The notes: a model not told the origin generated them from the sequence alone. DNA of 64,000 nucleotides from Phycisphaerales bacterium (GCA_019744815.1 JAIEUA010000010.1:186001-250000); one strand, 5' to 3'; counted from the stretch's first letter, positions 26,212 through 35,124 are shown. Numbers and translations: made by a program.

Positions 26212-26907
26212 CTAGAACCGACTCCGCCACATGCTGATGTACGTCAACAGGTAGTTCAACACCAGCATCGAGAACAGCACCGACCCCGTCGCCACAAAGA
26301 GCGTGTTGAACCGTGGCGAGCACCGTCTCGAAACCGGGATCAACAGCAACCCCAGCACCCCCACCGCCGCCGCGGCCATGAACAGCAACACCCCGATCTG
26401 ATCCTGCAAGTGCATCGCCGCGAAGTACGTCCGCACCGACTCCGCAAAGTTCGTCTGCGGCGGCACCACCGGCGCCGCCAGCGCCGAGCCCGCCGGAGGC
26501 AGGATCGATCCCGCGCCGGGCCCGGACCCCAGGTTCGTCACCGGCGCCTGCGTCAGATACTGCTGCACGATCGCTCTCGACTGCGCCTGATTGTTCTGGC
26601 GCATCCAGCGGATGTTCACAACCCGGTGGTACTGCCAGAACCGTTCCGCCTGCGCGAGCGCACCGCCGATCCCCATCACCGCCAGCCAACCGAAGATCAT
26701 CAACCCGAACAACCAGTGCGGCACCGTCGCCAGCCGAGGCCGCAGTTGCAGCCGCAACGACCACCCGCACTCCGGACACGTCGACGTCTCGCACCCACGC
26801 AGGTTGTACCGACAGCTCGGACAGCTCGCCTCCGCCGTCGCGAGATACTCGCGCAGCGTCTCGTCGGGTCCCCGGTGGGGCGGTGTTGTGTTCGACGAGC
26901 TTTCCAT
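26212..26907 (-). CDS. CPxC-CPEC zinc-ribbon membrane protein
   Basis: Predicted 231-residue protein, paralogous in layout to the gene at 25519. The zinc ribbon (ASCPSCRYNLRGCETSTCPECG) lies near residues 28-48, then two membrane segments (LFGLMIFGWLAVMGIGGAL and a C-terminal pair, IGVLLFMAAAAVGVLGLLLI, LFVATGSVLFSMLVLNYLL). A Pro/Gly-rich extracytoplasmic loop lies between them. Function unknown. It lies upstream of 25519 on the same strand and may be cotranscribed. Confidence 0.75.
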   Translation of the reverse strand: MESSSNTTPPHRGPDETLREYLATAEASCPSCRYNLRGCETSTCPECGWSLRLQLRPRLATVPHWLFGLMIFGWLAVMGIGGALAQAERFWQYHRVVNIRWMRQNNQAQSRAIVQQYLTQAPVTNLGSGPGAGSILPPAGSALAAPVVPPQTNFAESVRTYFAAMHLQDQIGVLLFMAAAAVGVLGLLLIPVSRRCSPRFNTLFVATGSVLFSMLVLNYLLTYISMWRSRF

Positions 26908-26983
26908 CTTCGCCGCTCATCCCCGCGGACCGCGGGGACTCACCATCAGACCCGGAAACGGGCCTTGAGTTCTCTTCGCCGAT

Positions 26984-27415
26984 TCAACCCCGTCTGTTCC
27001 TCGAACGCGGCCGCTTCCCCCCGGCCCCCCCACTCGCACCCGCGCCCCCAACCGCCCGTCCGCCCGACACAAAGACCACGCGGAAGATCGGCGCCCCGAG
27101 CGTCGACTCAATCATCTTGCGTCCCCCGCCTTGCAGCCACCGGTCCACCTCGAACCGCACCGCCGCCGCCGCGCACGCCAGTTCCAGCACCCCGGCTCGG
27201 AACGCCGTCGGCGTCGCCAGCGCCCGCCATTGATCGGGCGCGACCGCGTCCCACACCTCGCCGATCCGCCCCACCGCGCGATCCGCTCGCTTGGTCTCGG
27301 CCGCCACGCGCTCGATCTCTCCCCGGATCGACCGATCCGCCGCCGGCACCACGCGGTAGCCGCGGAGCTTGGCGAGTCGAGCGTTGGCAACCGAGGGGTT
27401 CATGGCGTGGCCCAT
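26984..27415 (-). CDS. DciA-like (DUF721) protein
   Basis: Predicted 143-residue protein resembling DciA, a loader of the replicative helicase DnaB in bacteria without DnaC/DnaI. The core is VGRIGEVWDAVAPDQWRALA followed by AFRAGVLELACAAAAVRFEV and MIESTLGAPIFRVVFV, which matches the KH-like DUF721 pattern. A Gly/Arg-rich tail (GGAGGKRPRSRNRRG) follows, as in many DciA proteins with a disordered end. The start is ambiguous between ATG 27415 and ATG 27403. The assignment is from motif similarity and moderate. Confidence 0.7.
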   Translation of the reverse strand: MGHAMNPSVANARLAKLRGYRVVPAADRSIRGEIERVAAETKRADRAVGRIGEVWDAVAPDQWRALATPTAFRAGVLELACAAAAVRFEVDRWLQGGGRKMIESTLGAPIFRVVFVSGGRAVGGAGASGGAGGKRPRSRNRRG

Positions 27416-27785
27416 CCGAGGGCGTGAGCATGGTACCGCACCGCCGCACCCCCGCGCCCGACACCCCCTATCATGTCGCGTTCACGTTCCGCCCTTCGAG
27501 CGTCATTCGGAGGAGCCGGGACACGTTGGTCCATGGTGCATCGCGTTGGTCCGGCGACGGCTCTTTGCCCGACGCCCGGTCCGCCTTGCAGACCACACCG
27601 ACCCGACCGCAGCACGCGTGCCCGTTCGCACCCTCGGCACGCCCACACACGGAATCGCTCGCTTGGGACATCGATCACGTCGTAGACGCGGCAGAGGCGG
27701 CGGGCACCCACCCCACGGTGGTCCTTCGTTCGGCGGTGGCGGCGGCCACCCGGGCGGCGGCGGTGGCTACCCCGGCTCCGCCACC

Positions 27786-28889
27786 ATGTCGCGTCTCAAC
27801 GTCCCGACCTTCCCCGGCCTCGAGCTTCCTCCCAACCTCGTCCGCATCAAGCCCTGGGAAGAACTCACCTCCATCGACCCGGCCCCCCGCCTCACCCTCG
27901 AGTACCCGGGCTGCCCCGCCAGTTGCCGCCTCATCGATCTCTTCTGCCCCATCGGCCGCGGCCAACGCGGCCTCATCGTCTCGCCCCCCAAGGCCGGCAA
28001 GACCACACTCCTCAAGGACATCGCCACCTCCATCCTCCGCAACCACGCCGACGTCGAGGTGGTCGTCCTGCTCGTCGACGAGCGCCCCGAAGAAGTCACC
28101 GACTTCCGCCGCACCTTCGCCCAGTTCACCGCCATCCAGGACGAGGTCGCCAAACGCGCCGAGCAGGCCACCCGCGAGCTCATCAAGGAACTCCCGCCCG
28201 ACGTCGCCGCCCAATTGCAGGCCCAGCCGCAAGTTCAGCCGCAAGCTCAGCCGCAGGGCCAACCCAACGGCCAGCCCCCCACCATCAAGCTCCCGCCCCG
28301 CTGCAAGGTCGTCGCCAGCAGCAACGACCACACCATCGACAAGCACATCCAGGTCAGCCTCGCCACCCAGGCGTACTGCAAGACCATGGTCGAGGCCGGT
28401 CGCCACGTCGTCGTCATCCTCGACTCCCTCACCCGCCTCGGCCGCGCCTTCAACAACAGCCGCCACCATTCCAACAGCGGCCGCACCATGACCGGCGGCC
28501 TCGACAGCAAGGCCCTCGAAGTCCCCCGCCAGATCTTCGGCGCCTCCCGCAACACCGAAGAGGCCGGCAGCCTCACCATGATCGCCTCCTGCCTCGTCGA
28601 CACAGGCTCCGCGGCCGACCAGATCATCTTCGAAGAGTTCAAAGGCTCCGGCAACATGGAGCTCATCCTCGATCGCAAGATCGCCGAGCGACGCCTGTTC
28701 CCCGCGATCAACCTGGCCGCCAGCGGCACCCGCAAGGAGCATCTGCTCCTCAACGCGACCGAGCTGCACACCATGACCGCGCTGCGCCGCCGCCTGCTCT
28801 CCATGCCCCCGCCCCAGCAGGTCGAGCAGCTCCTCGCCGCCATGCAGCGGTTCCCGACCAACGCGGCCCTCGTCGGCAGCACCTCTTAA
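27786..28889 (+). CDS. rho: Transcription termination factor Rho, N-terminally short, with insertion
   Basis: Predicted 367-residue Rho-type RNA helicase that releases RNA polymerase from transcripts. The ATPase core is clear: GRGQRGLIVSPPKAGKTTLL (Walker A), VVLLVDERPEEVTDFRR (catalytic Glu), VVILDSLTRLGRAFN, and EEFKGSGNMELILDRKIAERR. Two things are odd. The SAP-like and OB-fold RNA-binding domains of ordinary Rho (about 130 residues) are not visible in any frame upstream; only an Arg/Gly-rich stretch (HPPHGGPSFGGGGG) precedes, open back to a TTG at 27663. A 60-residue insertion with Gln/Pro repeats (QAQPQVQPQAQPQGQPNGQP) splits the core after DFRRTF. Confidence 0.9.
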   Translation: MSRLNVPTFPGLELPPNLVRIKPWEELTSIDPAPRLTLEYPGCPASCRLIDLFCPIGRGQRGLIVSPPKAGKTTLLKDIATSILRNHADVEVVVLLVDERPEEVTDFRRTFAQFTAIQDEVAKRAEQATRELIKELPPDVAAQLQAQPQVQPQAQPQGQPNGQPPTIKLPPRCKVVASSNDHTIDKHIQVSLATQAYCKTMVEAGRHVVVILDSLTRLGRAFNNSRHHSNSGRTMTGGLDSKALEVPRQIFGASRNTEEAGSLTMIASCLVDTGSAADQIIFEEFKGSGNMELILDRKIAERRLFPAINLAASGTRKEHLLLNATELHTMTALRRRLLSMPPPQQVEQLLAAMQRFPTNAALVGSTS

Positions 28890-28985
28890 TCCAGCGGCAG
28901 CACCGACCCTGTTCTTCTATTGAGACTCCGTCTCAGAACGGCTACCGTTCCCAGTCGCTATCTGGTCGCTATATTGCTGACTCCG

Positions 28986-29318
28986 ATGTCCGATTCTCCC
29001 GCCATCCCCGTCATCTCCCCTCCCGGCTGCGTCGCCGAAGTTCCCGGCGGGCCGTCCATCGCTCTCTCCGCGCTCGCGCCCGGCGAGATCGCCCACGTCG
29101 CCTCCCTCGGTATGGACGACCCCGCCGACAACGCGCTCCTGCGTGCGATGGGTCTGCGCCCCGGCGTGCGGGTGCGGGTCATCCGCCTCGGACAACCCTC
29201 CATCGTTGAAGTCCTCGGCGCCGAGGCCTGCGGCTGCGCGTGCGCCAGCCGCATCGGGCTCACCAAAGAGCTCGCCGCGAAAGTTCTGGTGGTCCGGGGC
29301 GGGAGCCCGACTCGATGA
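28986..29318 (+). CDS. feoA: Ferrous iron transport protein A
   Basis: Predicted 110-residue SH3-like cytoplasmic partner of FeoB, thought to regulate its GTPase or assembly. The FeoA pattern is ALAPGEIAHVASLGMDD, then LLRAMGLRPGVRVRVIRLGQPS. The length is above the usual 75-80 residues because of an N-terminal proline-rich extension. The stop codon overlaps the feoB start (ATGA), which implies translational coupling. Confidence 0.9.
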   Translation: MSDSPAIPVISPPGCVAEVPGGPSIALSALAPGEIAHVASLGMDDPADNALLRAMGLRPGVRVRVIRLGQPSIVEVLGAEACGCACASRIGLTKELAAKVLVVRGGSPTR

Positions 29319-31462
29319 GCGAACCCGCGGTCGAAGCACCCAAGCCGCTGGAACCGAGCGTCCCCTCGACGCCGCGGGTCATCCCCGACGACGGGATCCT
29401 GCACATCCCGCTCCTGGGAAACCCCAACACCGGCAAGACCACGCTCTTCAACGCCCTCTGCGGGCTCCGCCACAAGACCAGCAACTTCCCCGGCACCACT
29501 CAGGACGCTCGCATCGGTTCGATGCGTGCTCCGTCCACACCCGCGGCCGCAGCGGTCGAGATCCACCTCATCGACCTGCCCGGCATCTACTCGCTCGAGC
29601 TCGATCAGTCCGAGGCCGAGGTCTGCCGAAACGTGCTCGCCGGAAGGCTCTCGCCCCGATCCGAACCCTTCGGCGACCCTGAGGGCGTCTGCGTCGTGAT
29701 CGACGCGACCAACCTGCCCCGCAATCTCGTGCTCGTCGGCGAGGTACTCCGCCGCCGCCTGCCCACCGTCATCGCCCTGAACATGATGGACCTGGCCCGC
29801 CAGCAGGGCCGCCTCATCAACATCCGCACGCTGGAAGAGCAACTGGGCTGCCGCGTGATCGCCGTCAGCGCCCGCAGCGGCGAGGGCTTGCCAGAGCTCA
29901 CCGCCGCCCTCTCAACGCCGACCGTCCCGACGCGCACGCCCCCCGGCGATCAAGCCGAGCTCGAGCTCTGGGCCGACCGCACCGCCAGCCGCGCCCTCGG
30001 CGCGAGCGCGAGCGGGCTGACGATCCCAAACAACGACGCGCAGTCGTCGCTTCCCTCCTCGATTCCCTCCTCCCTTCCCAAGCCCAGCCTCACCGACCGC
30101 CTCGATCCCATCCTCGTCTCGCCCTGGACCGGCGTCCCCATCTTCGCGGCGATCATGATCGCCCTCTTCTACACCATCTTCTCCGTCGCCCACTTCCCCA
30201 TGGACTGGATCGACGCGATCTTCGCGCAGGCCACCCAGTTCATCGAATCCCATCTGCCCGCCGGCATCCTCCGCGATCTGCTGTCGCACGGCATCGTCGC
30301 CGGCGTCGGCGCCACCGTCATCTTCGTGCCGCAGATCTGCCTGCTCTTCTTCCTCATCTCCCTGCTCGAAGACACCGGCTATCTCGCCCGCGCCGCGCTC
30401 CTGATGGACCGCGTGCTCCGCCCCTTCGGGCTCCCCGGCCACGCCTTTGTCCCGCTGCTCTCCAGCCACGCCTGCGCCCTGCCCGGGATCATGTCCGCCC
30501 GCGTCATCCCCGATCCCAAGGACCGGCTCGCCACCATCCTCGTCGCGCCCTTCATGACCTGCTCGGCACGCCTGCCGGTCTACGTCCTGGTCACCAGCCT
30601 GCTCTTCCGCGACAAACCCTTCTTCGCCGGCCTGGCCTTCGTCGGTTGCTACGCCCTCGGCGCCGGCGCGGGCCTCTTCTCAGCGCTCATCGCCCGCCGC
30701 ACGCTGCTTAAGGGCAAGAGCCGCCCGATGGTCCTCGAGCTCCCCACCTACAAGCTCCCCTCGCTCCGCACCGCCGGCATCACCACCCTCGACCGCGGCT
30801 GGGTGTTCCTCAAGAACGCCGGCACCAACATCCTCGCCATCTGCATCGTGCTCTGGTGGCTCGGCAGCTACCCCCATGTCACCCCGCCGGCGGAGGCGAC
30901 CGTGATGCAGCAGCAAGCCGCCGAGCTGCGCCTCATCGGCGAGGCCGAGACCGTCCCCGAGAAGAAGGAGCACACGCTCTCGCAAGCGACCACGCAGGCC
31001 GCCGCCGCGGAGCGCCTGATCGCCGCCCACGCCCGCGAGCATTCCTACATCGGCCGCATGGGCAAGGCCCTCGAACCGGTCTTCCGCCCGCTCGGCTACG
31101 ACTGGCAGCTCACCATCGGCGTGCTCACCAGCTTCGCCGCTCGCGAGGTCTTCGTCTCCACGATGGCCGTCGTCGTGCGCGCCGGTGACGCCGACCTCGA
31201 CCCCGCCGACGCGGGCGCCGTGAAGTCCGTGCAGGCCGCCACCCGGACCGACGGCGTCACCCCCATCTTCACCACCGCCACCTGCTGGTCCATCCTCGTC
31301 TACTTCGTCCTCGCCATGCAGTGCCTGCCCACGCTCGCGGTCACCGCCAAAGAGAGCGGCAGCCCCAAGTGGGCGCTCCTGCAATTCGCGTGGATGAGCG
31401 GCGTCGCCTACGCCGCCGCGTTCATCGTCTATCAAGCCCTCCGCGCCGCGGGGGTCGCATGA
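29315..31462 (+). CDS. feoB: Ferrous iron transport protein B
   Basis: Predicted 715-residue inner-membrane Fe(II) importer with an N-terminal GTPase. G1 is GNPNTGKTT (about residues 35-43), G3 DLPG, G4 NMMD. The polytopic membrane domain carries the two inverted Gate motifs; SLLEDTGYLARAALLMDRVL and LLSSHACALPGIM are typical. The loop near residues 530-560 is long. The start follows from the 4-base overlap with feoA, and the stop overlaps the next gene in the same way. Iron-dependent regulation is likely, but no Fur box was recognised. Confidence 0.97.
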   Translation: MSEPAVEAPKPLEPSVPSTPRVIPDDGILHIPLLGNPNTGKTTLFNALCGLRHKTSNFPGTTQDARIGSMRAPSTPAAAAVEIHLIDLPGIYSLELDQSEAEVCRNVLAGRLSPRSEPFGDPEGVCVVIDATNLPRNLVLVGEVLRRRLPTVIALNMMDLARQQGRLINIRTLEEQLGCRVIAVSARSGEGLPELTAALSTPTVPTRTPPGDQAELELWADRTASRALGASASGLTIPNNDAQSSLPSSIPSSLPKPSLTDRLDPILVSPWTGVPIFAAIMIALFYTIFSVAHFPMDWIDAIFAQATQFIESHLPAGILRDLLSHGIVAGVGATVIFVPQICLLFFLISLLEDTGYLARAALLMDRVLRPFGLPGHAFVPLLSSHACALPGIMSARVIPDPKDRLATILVAPFMTCSARLPVYVLVTSLLFRDKPFFAGLAFVGCYALGAGAGLFSALIARRTLLKGKSRPMVLELPTYKLPSLRTAGITTLDRGWVFLKNAGTNILAICIVLWWLGSYPHVTPPAEATVMQQQAAELRLIGEAETVPEKKEHTLSQATTQAAAAERLIAAHAREHSYIGRMGKALEPVFRPLGYDWQLTIGVLTSFAAREVFVSTMAVVVRAGDADLDPADAGAVKSVQAATRTDGVTPIFTTATCWSILVYFVLAMQCLPTLAVTAKESGSPKWALLQFAWMSGVAYAAAFIVYQALRAAGVA

Positions 31463-31701
31463 GGGACGCCCCGGCCAATCTACTTTCACTCGCCGCCCTC
31501 CCGCTGCACGATTGGCAGTTCTGGGTCGCGACCGCTATCGCGCTCATCGCGCTCTGGATCGTGATCAACTCGGTCGTGCCCCCGAGCCTCTTGCCCTGGA
31601 AGCGCAAGCCCAAAGGCACGAAGGCATCGCTGACGATCAGCGCCAAGCGCGCCGACGCGCGGCCCACCACGCCGAGCGATCCAAACCAGACGGATCACTG
31701 A
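31459..31701 (+). CDS. Small single-pass membrane protein coupled to feoB
   Basis: Predicted 80-residue protein with one membrane helix (WQFWVATAIALIALWIVINSVV) and a short basic cytoplasmic tail (PWKRKPKGTKASLTISAKR). Its ATG overlaps the feoB stop (ATGA), so it belongs to the feoAB operon. It takes the position of the Cys-rich FeoB-associated protein or FeoC of other bacteria, but no cysteine is present. A role in stabilising FeoB is inferred from context only. Confidence 0.65.
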   Translation: MRDAPANLLSLAALPLHDWQFWVATAIALIALWIVINSVVPPSLLPWKRKPKGTKASLTISAKRADARPTTPSDPNQTDH

Positions 31702-31815
31702 CGACGGTTCATCAGGGCGAGGCTTCAGCTTCCCGCGCGGCGCGAGAATCTTCCCAATCTGCTTCAATCCCCGGGATTCTGAACGACTTTCGGTGTCTGT
31801 ACCGTATAGTCCTCC

Positions 31816-32625
31816 ATGCCGATGGTGCACGCGTCCGCGTCTGTGTCTGCTCAATGTCGAATGGGAAATGATGTTCGCATCGGCCCGGGCTGCGTGATCG
31901 AGGGCGAGGTGATCCTCGCCGACCGCGTCGAACTGATCGCCAACGTCTACCTCCGCGGCCCGGTCACCATCGGCGCCGGCACCGTCCTCTACCCCGGCGT
32001 CTGCATCGGCTTCAGCGCGCAACACCTCAAAGTCGGACGCAACGACCCCACCGCCGGCGTCATCATCGGCGACAACGGCACCCTGCGCGAGAACGCCACC
32101 GTCCACGCCGCCACCAACCAGGAGACCCCGACCCGCGTCGGCGACTCCTGCTACATGATGGTCAACGCGCACGTCGGACACGACTGCGTCGTCGGCGCCA
32201 ACGTCACCTTGGTCAACAACTCCGCCCTCGGCGGCCACGCCCAGGTCGCCGATCAGGTCACCCTCGGCGGCGGCGCCATGGTCCACCAGTTCACCCGCGT
32301 CGGCCGCCTCGCCATGGTCGGCGGCGGCGCCCGCGTCGTCGCCGACGCACCGCCCTTCTCGCTCGTCGTCGAACGCTCGTACGTCAGCGGCGTGAACCTC
32401 ATCGGCCTCCGCCGCGCCGGCATCGACCGCGACGACATAACCCGCGTCCGCGTCGCCAGCCGCATGGCCTTCCGCGAGCCCCGCACCCGCGAGGAGATGC
32501 TCCAGGTCCTCGACGAGCAAGCCCCCGCCTGCTCCCTCGTCGCCGAGATCGCCACCTTCATCCGCGGAGCCAAACGCCCCATCAGCGTCGGCCACCGCCG
32601 CGACGCCGCCGCGATCGAGGATTGA
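31816..32625 (+). CDS. lpxA: UDP-N-acetylglucosamine acyltransferase
   Basis: Predicted 269-residue LpxA, the first enzyme of lipid A synthesis, adding a 3-hydroxyacyl chain to UDP-GlcNAc in the cytoplasm. The hexapeptide-repeat left-handed beta-helix is clear, and MMVNAHVGHDCVVGANVTL includes the catalytic histidine position. The helical C-terminal part follows GVNLIGLRRAGI. Length fits the family. No fabZ or lpxD lies beside it. The gene indicates an outer membrane with lipid A. Confidence 0.92.
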   Translation: MPMVHASASVSAQCRMGNDVRIGPGCVIEGEVILADRVELIANVYLRGPVTIGAGTVLYPGVCIGFSAQHLKVGRNDPTAGVIIGDNGTLRENATVHAATNQETPTRVGDSCYMMVNAHVGHDCVVGANVTLVNNSALGGHAQVADQVTLGGGAMVHQFTRVGRLAMVGGGARVVADAPPFSLVVERSYVSGVNLIGLRRAGIDRDDITRVRVASRMAFREPRTREEMLQVLDEQAPACSLVAEIATFIRGAKRPISVGHRRDAAAIED

Positions 32626-32725
32626 CCTCGGACCTCCCTCCGTGGCCGCGGGATCCCCGCACCCTCTCCCCCACTTCCGCGTATAGACCGGTGCCATCTC
32701 GCCGATAACTAGTCGGGAGAATCCC

Positions 32726-34252
32726 ATGCCCGGCACGCCGCACACCGATCTCTCGCCCGAACTCCTCTCGCACAAGCGGGCCATCGAGGCCAAGGCCAAG
32801 GAGTACGGCCTCAACTTCCCCGAGGTCATCTTCGAGGTCCTGCCCTTCGACACGATGAACCAGATCGCGTCCTACGGCGGGTTCCCGACGCGGTACCCGC
32901 ACTGGCGCTGGGGCATGGAGTACGAGAAGCTCTCCAAGCGCGACGCCTACGGCCTGGGCCGCATCTACGAGATGGTCATCAACAACGACCCCTGCTACGC
33001 CTACCTGCAGGAATCCAACGGCGTCACCGATCAGAAGCTCGTGATGGCCCACGTCTACGGCCACGCCGACTTCTTCAAGAACAACTTCTGGTTCAGCAAG
33101 ACCAACAAGAAGATGATGGACGAGATGGCCAACCACGCCACCCGCATCCGTCGCCACATGGACCGCCACGGCCAAGAAACCGTCGAGCGCTTCCTCGACG
33201 CGTGCCTCTCGATCGAGCACCTGATCGACCCGCACTCGGCGTTCATGGGCCGCTCGAACCGGGCCGAGAACGCCGACGCGTACGAGCCGAGCAAGCTGCC
33301 CGCCAAAGACTACATGGACCCGTTCATCAATCCGCAGGAGACGATGGACCGGGAGCGCAAGGAGTACGAGGAGAAGCAGAAGGCCGCACGCAGCAAGTAC
33401 CCCGCTCAACCGACCCGCGATGTCCTGCTCTTCCTGCTCAAGCACGCCCGCCTCGACGACTGGCAGCAGGACATCCTCGGCATCATCCGCGACGAGGCGT
33501 ACTACTTCGCGCCCCAGGCCATGACCAAGGTCATGAACGAAGGCTGGGCGACCTACTGGCACAGCAAGCTCATGACCTCGCACTTCCTCGAGGCCAAGGA
33601 GATTGTGCACTACGCCGATCAGCACTCGGGCGTGGTCCACATGCCGCCGGGCGGGTTCAACCCGTACAAGATCGGCGTCGAGCTCTTCAAGGACATCGAA
33701 CGCCGCTGGAACAAGGGCCAGCACGGCCCGGCGTGGGAAGCGCTCGACACCATCGGCGCGAAAGAGGCCTTCGACGACAAGAGCATGAAGGGCCGCGACA
33801 AGATCTTCGAGGTCCGCCGCATCTACAACGACGTGAACTTCATCGACGAGTTCCTCACCGAGGAGTTCGTCGAGAAGCACAAGATGTACCAGCACAAGCG
33901 CGACCCACAAACAGGCGAGATCAAGGTCGTCAGCCGCGACTTCAAGCGGGTGAAGATGACGCTGCTGCACCACCTCACCAACATGGGCCAGCCGTTCATC
34001 TACGTCGCCGACGCCAACTACCTCAACCGCGGCGAGCTCTACCTCGCCCACCAGTTCAACGGCCTCGAAGTCGAAGCCGCCAAGGCCCAGCAAGTGCTCG
34101 AGAACCTCCGCCTCATCTGGGGCCGCCCCGTGCACCTGCAGGCGGTGGTGAACGAGGACATGCACATCCTCTCCATGGAAGAGATCGGCGGCAAGATCAA
34201 GAAAGAACGCGTGAACTCCGACACGCCGCGGCCAGCACATGTGATCGAGTGA
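32726..34252 (+). CDS. SpoVR/YcgB-family protein
   Basis: Predicted 508-residue protein of the SpoVR family, named for a Bacillus spore-cortex gene but widespread in non-sporulating bacteria. Function is not established. Diagnostic stretches are YPHWRWGMEYEKLSKRDAYG, HVYGHADFFKNNFWF, TMNEGWATYWHSK (here VMNEGWATYW) and ARLDDWQQDILGIIRDEAYYF. It is often next to a PrkA kinase gene and a yeaH gene; neither is here. The ATG at 32726 opens the conserved region. Confidence 0.9.
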   Translation: MPGTPHTDLSPELLSHKRAIEAKAKEYGLNFPEVIFEVLPFDTMNQIASYGGFPTRYPHWRWGMEYEKLSKRDAYGLGRIYEMVINNDPCYAYLQESNGVTDQKLVMAHVYGHADFFKNNFWFSKTNKKMMDEMANHATRIRRHMDRHGQETVERFLDACLSIEHLIDPHSAFMGRSNRAENADAYEPSKLPAKDYMDPFINPQETMDRERKEYEEKQKAARSKYPAQPTRDVLLFLLKHARLDDWQQDILGIIRDEAYYFAPQAMTKVMNEGWATYWHSKLMTSHFLEAKEIVHYADQHSGVVHMPPGGFNPYKIGVELFKDIERRWNKGQHGPAWEALDTIGAKEAFDDKSMKGRDKIFEVRRIYNDVNFIDEFLTEEFVEKHKMYQHKRDPQTGEIKVVSRDFKRVKMTLLHHLTNMGQPFIYVADANYLNRGELYLAHQFNGLEVEAAKAQQVLENLRLIWGRPVHLQAVVNEDMHILSMEEIGGKIKKERVNSDTPRPAHVIE

Positions 34253-34274
34253 CCGCGGCGTGAACTCGGGAGCG

Positions 34275-34299
34275 GGAGCGGGGCCTTCTAGGCCCCGGC
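34275..34299 (+). repeat. Interspersed palindromic repeat, family A
   Basis: Core GGGGCCTTCTAGGCCCC, just after spoVR. It faces the reverse copy at 34328-34351. Confidence 0.75.
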
Positions 34300-34327
34300 G
34301 CAAAGCGCCAAAGAACAAGAACAACCG

Positions 34328-34351
34328 CGGAGCCTGGAAGGCCCCGCCCCC
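34328..34351 (-). repeat. Interspersed palindromic repeat, family A
   Basis: Reverse copy with core GCCTGGAAGGCCCCGCCCCC, 28 bases from its facing partner at 34275-34299. Confidence 0.75.
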
Positions 34352-34461
34352 GACCAATTCCAGCGACACATCCAACAACCACTCACATTCAGGCTCGCCG
34401 CTCCAGCAAGGAAGCTCGCAACTAACCGAAACCTCCGGAGCCTGAGCCCTCAGCAGCGCCC

Positions 34462-34692
34462 TCAGCGGCCTAAAGCCTTGAGAAGGTCGTCTTGCGAGAT
34501 GCCGGTCTGCTGCAGGATGCTGCGAAGCGTGCCTCGCGGCACTTCGCGCCGCTCGGGCACAACGCAGACACGACCCGTCGATCGCTGCACGAGGACGTGG
34601 TGATCGCCGCGGGTGCGGTTATGCTCGAAACCGAAGCCAGCGAGGATCTTGATCAGTTCGCGGCTGGAGATGAGTGGAAGAATCGAGCCCAT
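34462..34692 (-). CDS. hicA: HicA-type toxin
   Basis: Predicted 76-residue mRNA interferase toxin of a type II toxin-antitoxin pair. The double-stranded-RNA-binding-like fold shows as SSRELIKILAGFGFEHNRTRG, followed by the catalytic histidine in GDHHVLVQRS and PRGTLRSILQQTGIS. The start at 34692 is preceded by GGAGG. Its partner hicB lies upstream on the same strand with a 128-base gap, longer than usual. Confidence 0.85.
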   Translation of the reverse strand: MGSILPLISSRELIKILAGFGFEHNRTRGDHHVLVQRSTGRVCVVPERREVPRGTLRSILQQTGISQDDLLKALGR

Positions 34693-34820
34693 GTGCCTCC
34701 GTGACGGTCTATGACGCAGCCTTGCGTCGAGAGAACGCTATCACACAGCGAGCACCTGACAGTTGCAAGCGACAAGTCATCCCGAATCCTCAGGAAGAGG
34801 CGACAAGAGCGGGGTGGGAG

Positions 34821-35054
34821 TCACGCCTCAACGATCGCCACTTCGACCTGCGTATCGCGCAACGGCACATTCAGGCCCAAATCCCGCGACGCCTCCAGCC
34901 AAGCCTCTGCGGCTTCCCGGATGCCCTTGATCGCGTCGTCACGCGTCTTGCCGTCACTGAAGCACCCGGGCAAGGCCGGGATCGAGGCGCACCACACGCC
35001 GTCTTCATCAACGTGCAGAACAACCTTCCAAGGATTCCGGGCGTGTGCGACCAT
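34821..35054 (-). CDS. hicB: HicB-type antitoxin
   Basis: Predicted 77-residue protein with the HicB RNase H-like fold (WKVVLHVDEDGVWCASIPALPGCFSDGKTRDDAIKGI). The pattern of a valine strand, IPALPGC and a helix is diagnostic. No C-terminal helix-turn-helix or ribbon-helix-helix domain is evident, so autoregulation may depend on another part or be weak. It precedes hicA on the same strand. The ATG at 35054 was chosen; the open frame upstream is repeat-rich. Confidence 0.85.
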   Translation of the reverse strand: MVAHARNPWKVVLHVDEDGVWCASIPALPGCFSDGKTRDDAIKGIREAAEAWLEASRDLGLNVPLRDTQVEVAIVEA

Positions 35055-35090
35055 GCCTGATTCTATCGGCTCGATCAAGAGGCTGAAACT

Positions 35091-35116
35091 GCGGGGCCTG
35101 GAAGCCCCCGCCCCCG
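35091..35116 (-). repeat. Interspersed palindromic repeat, family A
   Basis: Reverse copy with core GCGGGGCCTGGAAGCCCC, between hicB and the terminator at 35125. Confidence 0.7.
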
Positions 35117-35124
35117 GGACGCCG

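Noticed and set aside
32582..34378. 598-codon open frame antisense to spoVR
   Set aside because: Shadow frame; the SpoVR family protein on the plus strand explains the region.
34253..34461. Small gene between spoVR and hicA
   Set aside because: The open frame there is made of two family A repeats and has no ribosome binding site.
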